Assembly: GCF_014639315.1 (NCBI RefSeq) | Contig: NZ_BMFY01000009.1 | Span: 1-64,000, forward strand | Origin: Sediminivirga luteola | GTDB lineage: Bacteria > Actinomycetota > Actinomycetes > Actinomycetales > Brevibacteriaceae | DNA length: 64,000 bases | Direction: 5' to 3' | Shown: one piece after another, positions 7,701 through 18,334 of the stretch | How the letters are laid out: the number at the start of each line of letters is the position of its first letter | Position numbering within the stretch: position 1 is the first letter of the stretch | The notes under the pieces: model-generated | Told to the model about the DNA's origin: nothing | Database searches by the model: none | The model's input: only the letters and a program-made list of their open reading frames with translations | Program-made: the position numbers and the translations under genes

Positions 7701-9641
7701 CTGGCGGCCCAGGGGGCGGTCGAACTGCAGGCCGAAGTCGTAGATGTACCGGGTGGTGCCATCGGACAGGGAGAGCTCGAAGGGCTTCTCGTCGACGATC
7801 TCCGCGCCCAGATTGCTCAGATAGGGAATCACCTGGGCCAGGGAAAGCGGTTCGGTGCGGTAGAAGCTGAACCGCAGGGCGTGTTTTCCCTCCTCCGGCA
7901 GGCCGTGCGCGGCGGCCGGCTCGTGCAGGCGGACCTGCGGCTCATCGGTGGCCGCGGCCTTCTCCAGCCACGCGATGTCGCCGACGGCGTCCCGCGGGGA
8001 GTAGAACTGCTGGTAGCCCGGGGGGAAGGCCCTCGCCCAGAGGGAGGCGCGGCGGGCCTCATCGGGCCGGGAGATCCGGTTGCTGGGGTTGAGGAACTCG
8101 GCGACGTCCTCGCTCCATGAGCGCAACGCCGCCAGGATGCGCTCCTCGAGCTCCCCGGGGGCCAGTTCCGGCAGCTGCACGCCGCGCTCCACCCGGGCCA
8201 CGAAGTGCAGCCGGGCCAGGGCGGAATGGGTCAGCAGCACATCGAAGTCCACCCATTCGGCCTGGCAGCTCTCCCGCAGCACGCGCTCCACCCGCAGCCG
8301 GGCAGCGGTGTCGTAGAGGTCCCGCGGGACGTAGACGATGACCGAGATGAACCGCTGATAGGGGTCCCGGCGGGTGAACACGCGCGAGCGGCGGCGCTCC
8401 TGCAGGTCCACCACCTGCATCGCGACCTCGCCGATCTCCTCGGTGCTGGCCTGGAAGAAGTCGTCGCGCGGGAGCGTCTCCAGGATGGAGATGAGGTTCT
8501 GGCCGGAATGCGAGTGCTTGGCGAAGCCGGAACGCTCGATCACCTGCTCGGCCTTGCGGTCCAGCAGCGGGACGTCCATGACGGAGGAGGCGTAGGCACG
8601 CGAGGAGAACAGGCCGATGAAGCGGCGCTCCCCGACCACCTCGCCGCGGGCGTTGAACCGCTTCACGCCGATGTAGTCCATGTATGCGTTCCGGTACACC
8701 TGGGAGCGCGAGTTCGCCTTCGTCAGCACCAGGACGTGCTTCTCCCTGGCCCTGCGCTCCACCTCGTACGTCAGCGTGCCCGGGAGGGTGCGCTGATCGC
8801 GGCGCAGCGACATGATCCCCAGCGAGGTGCCCTCGACCGGCTGCAGATAGTCGCCCTGGTCACCGGCGACCAGGTCGTACTCCTTGAACCCCAGGAACAG
8901 GAAGTTCTGCCGCAGCCAGCGCAGCAGCCGCGCCGCCTGCTCGGCTTCCTCGGCGAGTTCCGGCAGCGGCGCGCCGGTCTCCAGCTCCTGGGCGATCTCC
9001 CGGGCGCGGTGGCGCATCGCCGACTGATCGCGGTTGGCTGCGGCCACCTGCGCGAGCGTGTCGAGCAGGCTGTGCTGAACCGGCGCGAACTCGTCCTCGC
9101 CGATGCGGTCGATCTCGATGTGGATCCAGGACTCCACCTGCGCGCCGCCGAGGTCCGGCAGGATCGGCATGGTCGAGGTGTCCGAACCGCTCTCCAGCGA
9201 CGACTCGTCCGCGGTGTCCAGGAACCCGGGTTTCTCCCCGCGGCGGTCGACCGCCAGGATCGGGTGGATCACGGTATGGATCGAGAAGCCCAGCTGGGAC
9301 AGATCCGCCACGATCGAGGACACCAGATAGGGCATGTCCTCGCTGACGATGTGCACGGAGGTGCGCCCCGCGCCATGCCCCTCGGTCCCGGGCTCCGCAT
9401 TGGAGAGCCGCACGACGGCCTCGTCGCCGGTGCGCATGGCTCCCACCGCGTAATGCTCCCGGGCGATCCTGGCCAGATCCCCGGCGCTGAGCAGCTCGCG
9501 GTCCTCCGGGTCCAGGTGGGCGTAATAGGAGCGGAGGAAGTTCTCCGGCGGGCCACTGCCTTCGGGCCCTTCCAGCTCGATCCAGCTCCGCTCGATGGCC
9601 TCCACGTCGATTCCACGTGACAGGAATGCCTCAGAAGACAC
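4710..9641 (-). CDS. gdh: Large NAD-specific glutamate dehydrogenase (GDH-180 class)
   Basis: A 1643-residue enzyme of the Bac_GDH family, the expected size for the 180-kDa class that oxidatively deaminates glutamate to 2-oxoglutarate with NAD+. The N-terminal ~700 residues are the ACT-like regulatory region. The catalytic core follows, with the segment GKVARGGLRWSDRREDF and the active-site motif PAGAKGGFYCK, then the NAD-binding part (GDMSGDVFGNGML) and a long helical C-terminus. The enzyme sits between catabolic nitrogen release and the TCA cycle. It starts at 9641 and is translationally coupled to pdtaS downstream, which hints at co-expression of glutamate catabolism with the signalling kinase. 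Confidence 0.95.
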   Translation of the reverse strand: MSSEAFLSRGIDVEAIERSWIELEGPEGSGPPENFLRSYYAHLDPEDRELLSAGDLARIAREHYAVGAMRTGDEAVVRLSNAEPGTEGHGAGRTSVHIVSEDMPYLVSSIVADLSQLGFSIHTVIHPILAVDRRGEKPGFLDTADESSLESGSDTSTMPILPDLGGAQVESWIHIEIDRIGEDEFAPVQHSLLDTLAQVAAANRDQSAMRHRAREIAQELETGAPLPELAEEAEQAARLLRWLRQNFLFLGFKEYDLVAGDQGDYLQPVEGTSLGIMSLRRDQRTLPGTLTYEVERRAREKHVLVLTKANSRSQVYRNAYMDYIGVKRFNARGEVVGERRFIGLFSSRAYASSVMDVPLLDRKAEQVIERSGFAKHSHSGQNLISILETLPRDDFFQASTEEIGEVAMQVVDLQERRRSRVFTRRDPYQRFISVIVYVPRDLYDTAARLRVERVLRESCQAEWVDFDVLLTHSALARLHFVARVERGVQLPELAPGELEERILAALRSWSEDVAEFLNPSNRISRPDEARRASLWARAFPPGYQQFYSPRDAVGDIAWLEKAAATDEPQVRLHEPAAAHGLPEEGKHALRFSFYRTEPLSLAQVIPYLSNLGAEIVDEKPFELSLSDGTTRYIYDFGLQFDRPLGRQDRAHLENAFRDLWTGQAETGRLDRLVIAAGLAPREVVLLRACVRYLRQLGLSYSDRFIGDVLADHPELTRGIVEYFRLRFDPALEEDLDARTTRSEEHAAALRERLDEVRSLDADRIMRQLIELIAGVLRTNFYQRDEQGRPTPHIALKTAPVRLSFAPKPRPEFEIFVYSPRVEGVHLRFGKVARGGLRWSDRREDFRTEVLGLVKAQAVKNALIVPAGAKGGFYCKQLPPASDREAWLAEGRACYSTFIGALLDVTDNRVYVDGVQETRHPRDVVRYDDEDSYLVVAADKGTATFSDLANSIAGERGFWLGDAFASGGSVGYDHKAMAITSRGAWESVKRHFRELGTDVQSEDFTVVGIGDMSGDVFGNGMLRSRHIKLVAAFDHRDVFIDPDPDPEVSYAERERLFRLPRSSWQDYDRALISAGGGVYSRQAKSVDLSEQAARVLGVEPGRRTPQQLISELLAAPVDLLYNGGIGTYVKASSESHAEVGDKANDGIRIDGAQLRAKVVGEGGNLGLTQLGRIEAALAGVRLNTDAVDNSAGVDCSDHEVNIKLFLGHLLVTGELNREDRDELLLGMTDEVAEKVLAHNYRQNVLLGEARIQTTVMSPTYLRMQRQLERTAGLDSAVEFLPDRREISRRLANGQGFTSPELAVLMAYVKMNAADELLASSVPDEPWAQALLEEYFPRTLVQRYGHRLTEHPLRREIIVSVLVNRMVDSGGLTYVYRLQEETAASLPAIARAFTVATEVFTLADYRHSIEALDNAVPTETQVDMQLEYVRLLDRASRWFVTQAPGGLDVAAASERFGPAVHGLAPRIPELLRGLEREVLQRRSGELRERGVPETLAVRTAALLDEFPLLDIVEAAEACGEDPLVTAQLYYAASDRFRAAEVLGLIGRLERSDRWTALARGALREDFYLELAHIVQAALAATDSDQDADERLRDWEAGSQEGVAQALETLDEVIEAEAGIASVTVLLRRLRSIARAAAAPSAGASA

Positions 9642-9750
9642 TTCTCACCTCAGTCGTCGATGGGTCCGCTTCCGTGCGCCCGTTTACGCACCACAATATC
9701 CCGCTCGCCGTCCCGCTCGTTGGTGGCCTCCGGCATGGGAGGATGGTCCC

Positions 9751-10236
9751 ATGCCGACCTCCTTCACCCTGACCCGCCGCGTCCCTCTCGCTCCCGCCGC
9801 GCTGCTCGCCCGGCTTGCCTCCCCGGAGGCGTGGCCGGAGGGCTCTGCGGTGACCCACGCGGGGGATGCCGCCGCTCCATCCGCCCAGGCCCCGCTGAGG
9901 ATCGAGGCGACCGTGCCGCTGCCCCAGGACCGGATCCCCGGCGCGGTGAGCGGCTTCCTGCCGGCCGAGCCCGTCATCGTGCAGCACTGGGTGTTCGGCT
10001 CCGCTGCCGAGGGCACCATGAACGCCCAGATCCCGGGCGCGCCGGCCGGCCTCGACGCGACGCTGACTCTTGCCCCGGTTGCCGAGCAGCCGGATCAGCA
10101 CGGCCAGCCGGCGACCGAGGTGCAGGCCGCGGTCACCGTCAGCTGCCAGGTGCCGCTGTTCGGCGCCCGGATCGAGGAGGCGATGAAGCCCGTCGTCGCG
10201 GATCAGGTGGACGCTCAGCTGGCGCGCCTCGGCTAA
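9751..10236 (+). CDS. DUF2505 family protein (SRPBCC-like fold)
   Basis: A 161-residue protein matching the actinobacterial DUF2505 family, thought to adopt the START/SRPBCC hydrophobic-cavity fold. The sequence opens with the beta-rich segment SFTLTRRVPL and ends with a long helix (EEAMKPVVADQVDAQLARL), as expected for that fold. No catalytic residues are recognisable and no ligand is known. The ATG at 9751 is preceded by GGGAGGA at a good distance, so the upstream in-frame extension was rejected. It is divergent from gdh and convergent with the next gene, 16 nt away. Confidence 0.72.
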   Translation: MPTSFTLTRRVPLAPAALLARLASPEAWPEGSAVTHAGDAAAPSAQAPLRIEATVPLPQDRIPGAVSGFLPAEPVIVQHWVFGSAAEGTMNAQIPGAPAGLDATLTLAPVAEQPDQHGQPATEVQAAVTVSCQVPLFGARIEEAMKPVVADQVDAQLARLG

Positions 10237-10252
10237 GCGGCGGCGGTGCCCT

Positions 10253-10819
10253 TCAGGGGCGGGACGCCTCTGCCGCCAGGTCCCCGAGCTCGCTGACGTC
10301 GTACCAGAGCAGGTCCTCGTCCGCCAGTGCCGCGGCCGCTTCCTCGTCCCCGCCGGCCCCGTCGTCCCCAGCGCGTGCCCGCGCGACCGCTTCGGGTTCG
10401 TCGACGTGCCCGCTGACCACATCGGCCAGACGCAGCGGCTCGCGCAGCCGGTGTATTCGGCCTTCCAGCTGCTCCAGCGCACCCCGGGGCGCATCGGCTG
10501 CCAGCACGAGACGGCGCGAAGCCGCTCCTCCGGCGGTGGCCAGCCCCGCAGCGAGGGCCGCGGCGCCGGCGAAAGCCTCGTACTCCGCCAGCTCGGCCTC
10601 CTCGCCGCCGAGCGCGAGCTGCCCGGGCTCGACCGCGCACACCTGCGCGCCGGCCTCGGCCACGATCAGAGCGTTCGTACCGTGTCCGTGCGTGGCGTGC
10701 TGGCCACCGGCTCGATCGCGTCCGTCGCTGGTCTCCGGCGCGGGGCCGTCCGCGGTCCGCAAGCGGGCGGCGAAGGCGTCGAGGGTCAGGGGGACGTAAC
10801 AGCGCTGACGGGTGCTCAT
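10253..10819 (-). CDS. DUF6912-like hypothetical protein
   Basis: A 188-residue protein beginning with RCYVPLTLDAF and containing EEAELAEYEAF and RRLVLAADAP. These resemble the actinobacterial DUF6912 proteins ('YVPATL', 'EELEYAA', 'RRRVVVAADVP'). The function is unknown. The start at 10819 follows a GGGAGAATG stretch. It lies about 100 nt downstream of the CpaE-like ATPase gene on the same strand and may belong to the same transcript. A Gly/Ala/Asp-rich stretch near residues 145-170 looks disordered. Confidence 0.62.
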   Translation of the reverse strand: MSTRQRCYVPLTLDAFAARLRTADGPAPETSDGRDRAGGQHATHGHGTNALIVAEAGAQVCAVEPGQLALGGEEAELAEYEAFAGAAALAAGLATAGGAASRRLVLAADAPRGALEQLEGRIHRLREPLRLADVVSGHVDEPEAVARARAGDDGAGGDEEAAAALADEDLLWYDVSELGDLAAEASRP

Positions 10820-10920
10820 GCGCTCATTCTCCCATTCCGGGACCGCGACCCGGCAGGATTCCGGCTGTCTTTCGGCCGCGGCCCGTCGCCTGCGACGTGC
10901 GCGGCGCCCAGAAGTGGCGC

Positions 10921-12153
10921 TCATGGCGAAAGTTGCATCCGCCGCCCTCGCCCCTGACGTGCGCGGCGCCCCGGCCGTTGCCCCGGGATTCCGTCCTGGC
11001 CGCCGATCTCGGCCGCCAGGGAGGCCAGCGCCAGCCGTGCCGGTGAGCGCGGACGGCATTCGGCGAGGGTCTGCCCGGCCAGCAGCGCCGCGTCGTAGGC
11101 CTGGCGGTCGTCCGGGACGAGACGGAGTGCGCCGGTGCCGCCGGCATAGCGCTCCAGCGCGTGGACGATGGACCGCTCCGGGTCCCTGCCCGCGGCGGAC
11201 GCACGCACGCGGGTCACGACGAGGCGGTCCGCGCGCGGCGACTCGTCCGCCGCCAGGGCGAGGATGAGACGCTGCATGCCGAGCACTTCACCGCCGGCGA
11301 CGTACAACGTCTCATCCGCCGCCTCCAGCACCGCATCGGTCACCGCCTCGCGGGACGGACCCACGGTCTCGGCGGGGCCGGGCCGGCGATGCGCGGTGTC
11401 CACCACCACGAACGCCGCCTCGCAGGCCGCGACCGCGAGCACCTCCCCGATGGCCGCCGGGCCGATGTCCGGCCAGCGTTCGGGCCTGGCCAGGCCCGAG
11501 ACCACGCCCACACCGGAATCCAGGAACGCCAGATGCCCGGCCACGTCACCTGGCGTCAGGCGCTCCCTGCCGGCCAGCCGGCACAGCGCCGCGAGCGCCG
11601 AGGCCTCATCGAGCAGGCCCAGCACAGGCGCGACACTCGGCGCGGCCAGATCGGCGTCGATGAGGATCGTCCGGTGACCGCTGAGGGCCAGCTCCTCCGC
11701 CACGCCGATCGCCACGCTCGTGCGGCCCGGGGCGCCCGCCGTGCCGCTCACCGCCAGGATGCGCCCGGGGCCCTGGGGCCGCGGCCGGGAGGCGGGCATC
11801 GGCGGCAGCACCGGATCCGGCGGGAGGTCGTGCAGTGCCGCCAGCAGGTCGTCGGCTGCGGCATCGACCGGAACGACCGCATCGGCGCCCAGAGCGCGGG
11901 CACCGGCCGCCGCGCCCAGGCACAGCACCCGCACTCCGTGCGCGTGCAGCTGCATCACCACATCCCGGGTCATGCCCGGAAAGTAGGGAGTGATCAGGGC
12001 GATGGAGCCATGGCCGGCAGCCGCGGCGGAGAGCAGCTCGACCTCATCGGCCGGCCGGCGGCCCACCAGGACCTCTCCCGGCCTGGCGGCCAGCAGTTCC
12101 ACCACGCGCCGTTCGTGCTCGGCGTCGATCGCGATCAGCAGCGGGACGGGCAC
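10921..12153 (-). CDS. CpaE/MinD-like P-loop ATPase with deviant Walker A
   Basis: A 410-residue protein with an N-terminal receiver-like domain (about 1-110) and a C-terminal SIMIBI ATPase domain. It resembles CpaE of Tad pilus systems and the septum-site determining protein Ssd of actinobacteria. The P-loop reads GTAGAPGRTS (137-146), with Arg144 where the ParA/MinD family has Lys, and it lacks the signature GG-VGK. The Walker A' region LIDADLAAPSVA (165-176) is kept. It lies 3 nt from the end of the SAF-domain gene on the same strand. No TadA ATPase, TadB/C or pilin is in the window, so pilus assembly is uncertain. A role in polar localisation or cell division is an alternative. Confidence 0.7.
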   Translation of the reverse strand: MPVPLLIAIDAEHERRVVELLAARPGEVLVGRRPADEVELLSAAAAGHGSIALITPYFPGMTRDVVMQLHAHGVRVLCLGAAAGARALGADAVVPVDAAADDLLAALHDLPPDPVLPPMPASRPRPQGPGRILAVSGTAGAPGRTSVAIGVAEELALSGHRTILIDADLAAPSVAPVLGLLDEASALAALCRLAGRERLTPGDVAGHLAFLDSGVGVVSGLARPERWPDIGPAAIGEVLAVAACEAAFVVVDTAHRRPGPAETVGPSREAVTDAVLEAADETLYVAGGEVLGMQRLILALAADESPRADRLVVTRVRASAAGRDPERSIVHALERYAGGTGALRLVPDDRQAYDAALLAGQTLAECRPRSPARLALASLAAEIGGQDGIPGQRPGRRARQGRGRRMQLSP

Positions 12154-12156
12154 GGC

Positions 12157-12849
12157 TCAGCGCTCCGGAATGGACACGACCGTCAGATGGGCGTCCCTCG
12201 CGAGGACCCGCATCACATCGGGAAGGTCCTCGGGGGTGACGAGAAGATCCAGGCGGGTGGTGCGGCTGGCGCCGAATTCGGTGCCGCCGCCATCCACCAG
12301 GACGACCGGCGCATCAGCCAGCACGTGGACCGGCTCGGAGTCGTCTCCGCGTTCGGCCGCCCACAGGTCCACCCGGCTGCCCGGTTCGACGCCCGGCGGC
12401 AGCGTGCCAGGGATCTGCAGGCTCACGACGCGGCCGGAGAGTTGATCCGGCGCGGCCAGGACGCGCTGCGGGATGAGTTCTCCTTCGCCCAGGGGTTCCA
12501 GCAGCACCATTCCCAGCGGCGCCGCCTGCTCGGCGCTGATGTACCGCGCGGCGTTCTGCGGCAACTTGACCTCCACCACGGTCAGGTGGTCTTCCCGCAA
12601 CGCGGTGCCCGGTGCCAGCGGGGCGCCGGCGGCCCACACCGATACCGTCTGCGCCGCCCGCGCCACGAGCTGCCAGGTGCCGAGCATGCAGACCACCACG
12701 AGCGCCAGCCCCACCAGGAGGCGCGGATCACGCCAGCGCGGCGGGCGCAATCGGGCCGCCGGGCGGGCACGGGCACCGCGCTGGACGGCCGGGCCCGTGC
12801 CGGGCACCGGACTGTGGTCGAGGTGTTCGCCGGGGAGCGCAGCGGCCAC
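12157..12849 (-). CDS. SAF domain (CpaB/RcpC-like) membrane protein
   Basis: A 230-residue protein with a basic, Pro-rich cytoplasmic N-terminus, one transmembrane helix (about 43-60) and an extracytoplasmic SAF domain that starts near residue 70 (APLAPGTALREDHL). It resembles the N-terminal part of CpaB/RcpC, the periplasmic Flp pilus assembly protein, although full CpaB is longer. It is the first gene of a short minus-strand group with the CpaE-like ATPase and the DUF6912-like protein. The pairing of CpaB-like and CpaE-like proteins without other Tad genes suggests a reduced or repurposed module. Confidence 0.68.
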   Translation of the reverse strand: MAAALPGEHLDHSPVPGTGPAVQRGARARPAARLRPPRWRDPRLLVGLALVVVCMLGTWQLVARAAQTVSVWAAGAPLAPGTALREDHLTVVEVKLPQNAARYISAEQAAPLGMVLLEPLGEGELIPQRVLAAPDQLSGRVVSLQIPGTLPPGVEPGSRVDLWAAERGDDSEPVHVLADAPVVLVDGGGTEFGASRTTRLDLLVTPEDLPDVMRVLARDAHLTVVSIPER

Positions 12850-13036
12850 GTCAGGACTCCTTCGTCAGCGGTGCTCTCACCGCACAGGGAGGATCTGGGG
12901 ATGCGCCCGAGGCTAGCACCGAAGCGCCAGGGTGAGGAAGCCTCCGCCCGCTCCCTGTGGACGAATGGAATCGAACATGACGCTGGTTTACTGTGGTGTG
13001 GACGGAGAACACCGACGATCCCGAAGCGAGACGACC

Positions 13037-13249
13037 GTGGCAGTGCAGGCCAGATTCCTCCCCCTGAGCGATGTCGCCGAGATCCTGAACATCAGCATCA
13101 GCCAGGCCAGGGCTCTGGTGCGCTCGGGCGAGCTTCCTGCCATCCGCGTCGGCGGACGCGGGCAGTGGCGGGTGGAGAACACCGAACTGGAGAACTACAT
13201 CCAGCGCATGTACCGCGAGGTACGCGACGAAGTCTCCCAGCGCGACTGA
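13037..13249 (+). CDS. BldC-like helix-turn-helix DNA-binding protein
   Basis: A 70-residue MerR/excisionase-type winged helix-turn-helix protein. The segment LSDVAEILNISISQARALV is the helix-turn-helix, followed by the wing GGRGQWRVE and a C-terminal helix (LENYIQRMY). It strongly resembles the small actinobacterial regulator BldC, which binds DNA as head-to-tail oligomers and in Streptomyces delays entry into development. In non-sporulating actinobacteria the role is unknown. GTG at 13037 was chosen because homologues begin at this point; an upstream in-frame ATG at 12977 is an alternative. It is convergent with the next gene, 16 nt away. Confidence 0.78.
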   Translation: MAVQARFLPLSDVAEILNISISQARALVRSGELPAIRVGGRGQWRVENTELENYIQRMYREVRDEVSQRD

Positions 13250-13265
13250 TCCGGCGCGCTGCGGG

Positions 13266-13814
13266 TCACCGCACGGCCGCCAGGGTGCTGTCCACGGCGA
13301 CGAGCGCCGTATACGGCACCGTCATCACCTGGCCCGGGCCGTCATCGGGCTCAGTGTCCAGGTGATCGCGGCCGATGCCGGCCAGCCTGACCGGCATCCG
13401 CGTCCCGCCGGATAGGCACAGACCCGCCCGCGTCTCCTGCGCCGCTACGGCCCGCAGCGCGTGGCCCAGGCTCAGCCGGCCCAGAACCCCGGGTTCCGGC
13501 GGCACGGCTCGCACCCGCAGGCCACGGACGCACTCCAGGGCCGCGAGCCGGAGGAGGACCCCGCGTCCTGTCTCGGCGGCCTCGACTGCCAGCCAGTCCT
13601 CCCCCATCCGGGTGATCGTCCCCGTCCAGCTGTGACCCGCCGCCTGCAGCTGGAGCATCGCCGTGCTTCCCGCGTGGGCGCGCAACCGGTCCGCGAGCGT
13701 GTTCCTGGCCCAGTCCGCGCGCAGGATCTCGGGCAACTCCTCCAGGTCCTCGCGCCGGGCCGCAGCGTGCCATTGCGTTTCCAGGTCGGCGAACAGCCTC
13801 TCCCACCGGCTCAC
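13266..13814 (-). CDS. Hypothetical actinobacterial protein
   Basis: A 182-residue protein without a family I can name. The N-terminal half has a helical segment (RLFADLETQWHAAAR, EDLEELPEILRADWA). The C-terminal half has short beta-rich pieces (SWTGTITRMGEDWLAVE, ETGRGVLLRLAAL) resembling small barrel domains. There is no signal peptide or membrane helix. GTG at 13814 is supported by GGAAGGAG 6 nt upstream, so the longer frame up to 13880 was not used. It is convergent with the BldC-like gene and divergent from the LysM gene. Confidence 0.6.
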   Translation of the reverse strand: MSRWERLFADLETQWHAAARREDLEELPEILRADWARNTLADRLRAHAGSTAMLQLQAAGHSWTGTITRMGEDWLAVEAAETGRGVLLRLAALECVRGLRVRAVPPEPGVLGRLSLGHALRAVAAQETRAGLCLSGGTRMPVRLAGIGRDHLDTEPDDGPGQVMTVPYTALVAVDSTLAAVR

Positions 13815-13972
13815 CGCGCTCCTTCCCGGGCACCGGGGACGGCAGTACCCGCTTCCCGTTGATCGTAACCCGCACGTCAAGATTCGAACATTCCTTACGT
13901 TAGCTGGCTATTGCCATCTCTTCGTTTCGTTCCTACGATGGTGGGCACCCCCTCGATCCGAAAGGTCCCCCG

Positions 13973-14845
13973 ATGTCGAATCCCCCTCACCAGGCGTCTC
14001 CCCGGCCCAGCATGCTCCCGAGCGGGCCGCTCGGGGCACTGCGCCGGACACCGGCCGTCATGGCCCTCCCGGCAACGCTGTGCCTGGGCGGCATCCTGGC
14101 GCACGGCGCGCTGCTGCGACTCTTGCAGGTGCCCGCGGCACGCTGGGGCCCCGGCGAGGTTCTTCTGCTGATGGCCGTGGTGACCCTGATCATCCTGCTG
14201 GCCAGGCTCGCTGCCGGCACGGCCCTGCTGCTGGGGTCCGTGCTGCTGCGCAGGCGGCGCCATCCGGCGTGGGCGGGCACCCGCCGGATGGGCCTGAACC
14301 TCCTTCCGGCCGTGCTGCGCCGTTCGGCGGTCCTGGCACTCGCGGTCAGCAGCACCGCCTGCGCCGTGCCGGCCGCGACAGACCCGCCCGCCCCGGGATG
14401 GAGCGTCACCGGCACGGCTCCGGCACCGGGGTGGAGCGCCACCAGCGACGGCGACGTCCCGTCGCCGTCGCCGGTCCCGGAGACCCGCGACCCGGGCGAG
14501 AAAGATACCGATGCGGCGGACGATGAAGATGGACAGCAGGACGGACGCGAAAGTGACGGCGGGGCGCGGGACACGGGTGAAACGCGCCCGGGCGACGGAC
14601 CTTCGGAGACCACCGGGAACGGCGACGACCCCGTGGTGTCGCCCGCAGACGCCTGCGGCGATCAGGTGACGGTGAGCGAGGGCGATACGCTCTGGCAGCT
14701 GGCGGCGCGCTGCCTCGGGACAGACTCAGGGGTGCGGGAGACGCATGAGCTGGTGGACCGGCTCGTGCGGGTCAACCGCATCGAGGATCGTGACCTGATC
14801 CTCCCCGGTCAGGAACTGCGCATCCCGGCGGGAGAGCACTCATGA
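13973..14845 (+). CDS. LysM domain membrane-anchored protein
   Basis: A 290-residue protein with three hydrophobic stretches in its first half (about 30-48, 60-92 and 115-130), then a long acidic and Pro/Gly-rich linker, and a C-terminal LysM domain (about 227-286; QVTVSEGDTLWQLAARCLG, NRIEDRDLILPGQEL). LysM binds N-acetylglucosamine-containing glycans such as peptidoglycan, so the C-terminus should lie outside the membrane and touch the wall. The start has AAAGG upstream. Its stop overlaps the next start (ATGA), so it forms an operon with the Rv3235-like gene. Confidence 0.8.
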   Translation: MSNPPHQASPRPSMLPSGPLGALRRTPAVMALPATLCLGGILAHGALLRLLQVPAARWGPGEVLLLMAVVTLIILLARLAAGTALLLGSVLLRRRRHPAWAGTRRMGLNLLPAVLRRSAVLALAVSSTACAVPAATDPPAPGWSVTGTAPAPGWSATSDGDVPSPSPVPETRDPGEKDTDAADDEDGQQDGRESDGGARDTGETRPGDGPSETTGNGDDPVVSPADACGDQVTVSEGDTLWQLAARCLGTDSGVRETHELVDRLVRVNRIEDRDLILPGQELRIPAGEHS

Positions 14846-15453
14846 GCGCGGAGCGGGCGGAGAGGCCCGCCATCCGCATGGTCAGAGTCTCGGTGCCCCG
14901 CAGCAGCCCCGTTGCTCCTGTGGCGGTGATGCCGGCACAGCGGCGGCCCGCGCCGCCAGCGACATCCGTCCGCCCGGCCCGCGCTGCGCAGCACAGTCCC
15001 GCACGGGCGGGTTCTGCACAGCACGGCACGGAGCCGGAGCCCGCGGCTCCCGGCAGGACGGCTGCGCCGGGCAGGACCGCGCCGCCTGCCCCGCCGAGAT
15101 CCGCAGCCCCCGGCGGGGCAGGCGATGATGAGCTCGCCACCGTGAGGTCGCTGGCGGTGTCGGTTGTGGAGGCGCTCTACGGTCTCCGGCCGGCCGCCCA
15201 GCTGCGCCGGTGGGTCGAGCCGGAGGTGATGGCGCGCATCGACGCCCATGTCAACCGCCGGATGGAACTGCTGCGCGGACGTCCGGAACGGGTGGCCACG
15301 GTGCGGGCCGGTACCGTCGTGCTGCAACGGACCGCACCCGATGTGCTGGACGCCTCCGTGGTGGTGCACAGCACCGTCAGGATCCGTGCCGTGGCGCTGC
15401 AGCTGCGCCGCCGGAGGGGCCGCTGGCGCGTCTCGGCGTTCCTCACCGCCTGA
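14842..15453 (+). CDS. Rv3235 family protein
   Basis: A 203-residue protein whose first ~90 residues are rich in Ala, Pro and Arg and probably disordered. A compact conserved domain follows (about 95-203: SLAVSVVEALYGLRPAAQLRRWVEPE, ending in RRGRWRVSAFLT). This domain is the actinobacterial Rv3235 family, found next to secA in mycobacteria and relatives, and the same neighbourhood is seen here. The biochemical role is unknown. It overlaps the LysM gene by 4 nt and converges with secA at a shared hairpin. Confidence 0.72.
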   Translation: MSAERAERPAIRMVRVSVPRSSPVAPVAVMPAQRRPAPPATSVRPARAAQHSPARAGSAQHGTEPEPAAPGRTAAPGRTAPPAPPRSAAPGGAGDDELATVRSLAVSVVEALYGLRPAAQLRRWVEPEVMARIDAHVNRRMELLRGRPERVATVRAGTVVLQRTAPDVLDASVVVHSTVRIRAVALQLRRRRGRWRVSAFLTA

Positions 15454-15454
15454 C

Positions 15455-15480
15455 CCTCACCGCTTCGCCACGCGGTGAGG
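15455..15480. terminator. Bidirectional terminator hairpin between the Rv3235-like gene and secA
   Basis: A perfect 9-bp stem CCTCACCGC (15455-15463) with GCGGTGAGG (15472-15480) and an 8-nt loop fills the 34-nt gap between two convergent genes. It has no U tract in either direction, so termination strength is uncertain. Confidence 0.65.
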
Positions 15481-15487
15481 AGCTGCC

Positions 15488-18229
<2,742 letters not shown>

Positions 18230-18334
18230 AGTTCTCCTAGAAGGGCGCCGATGCGTATCCGAAGGCGCCGGGTGTGCCAGTGTCCGCGCCGGCGTTGTCT
18301 GATGCCGGCGCACTCGCTCACGATCTTAACGCTC

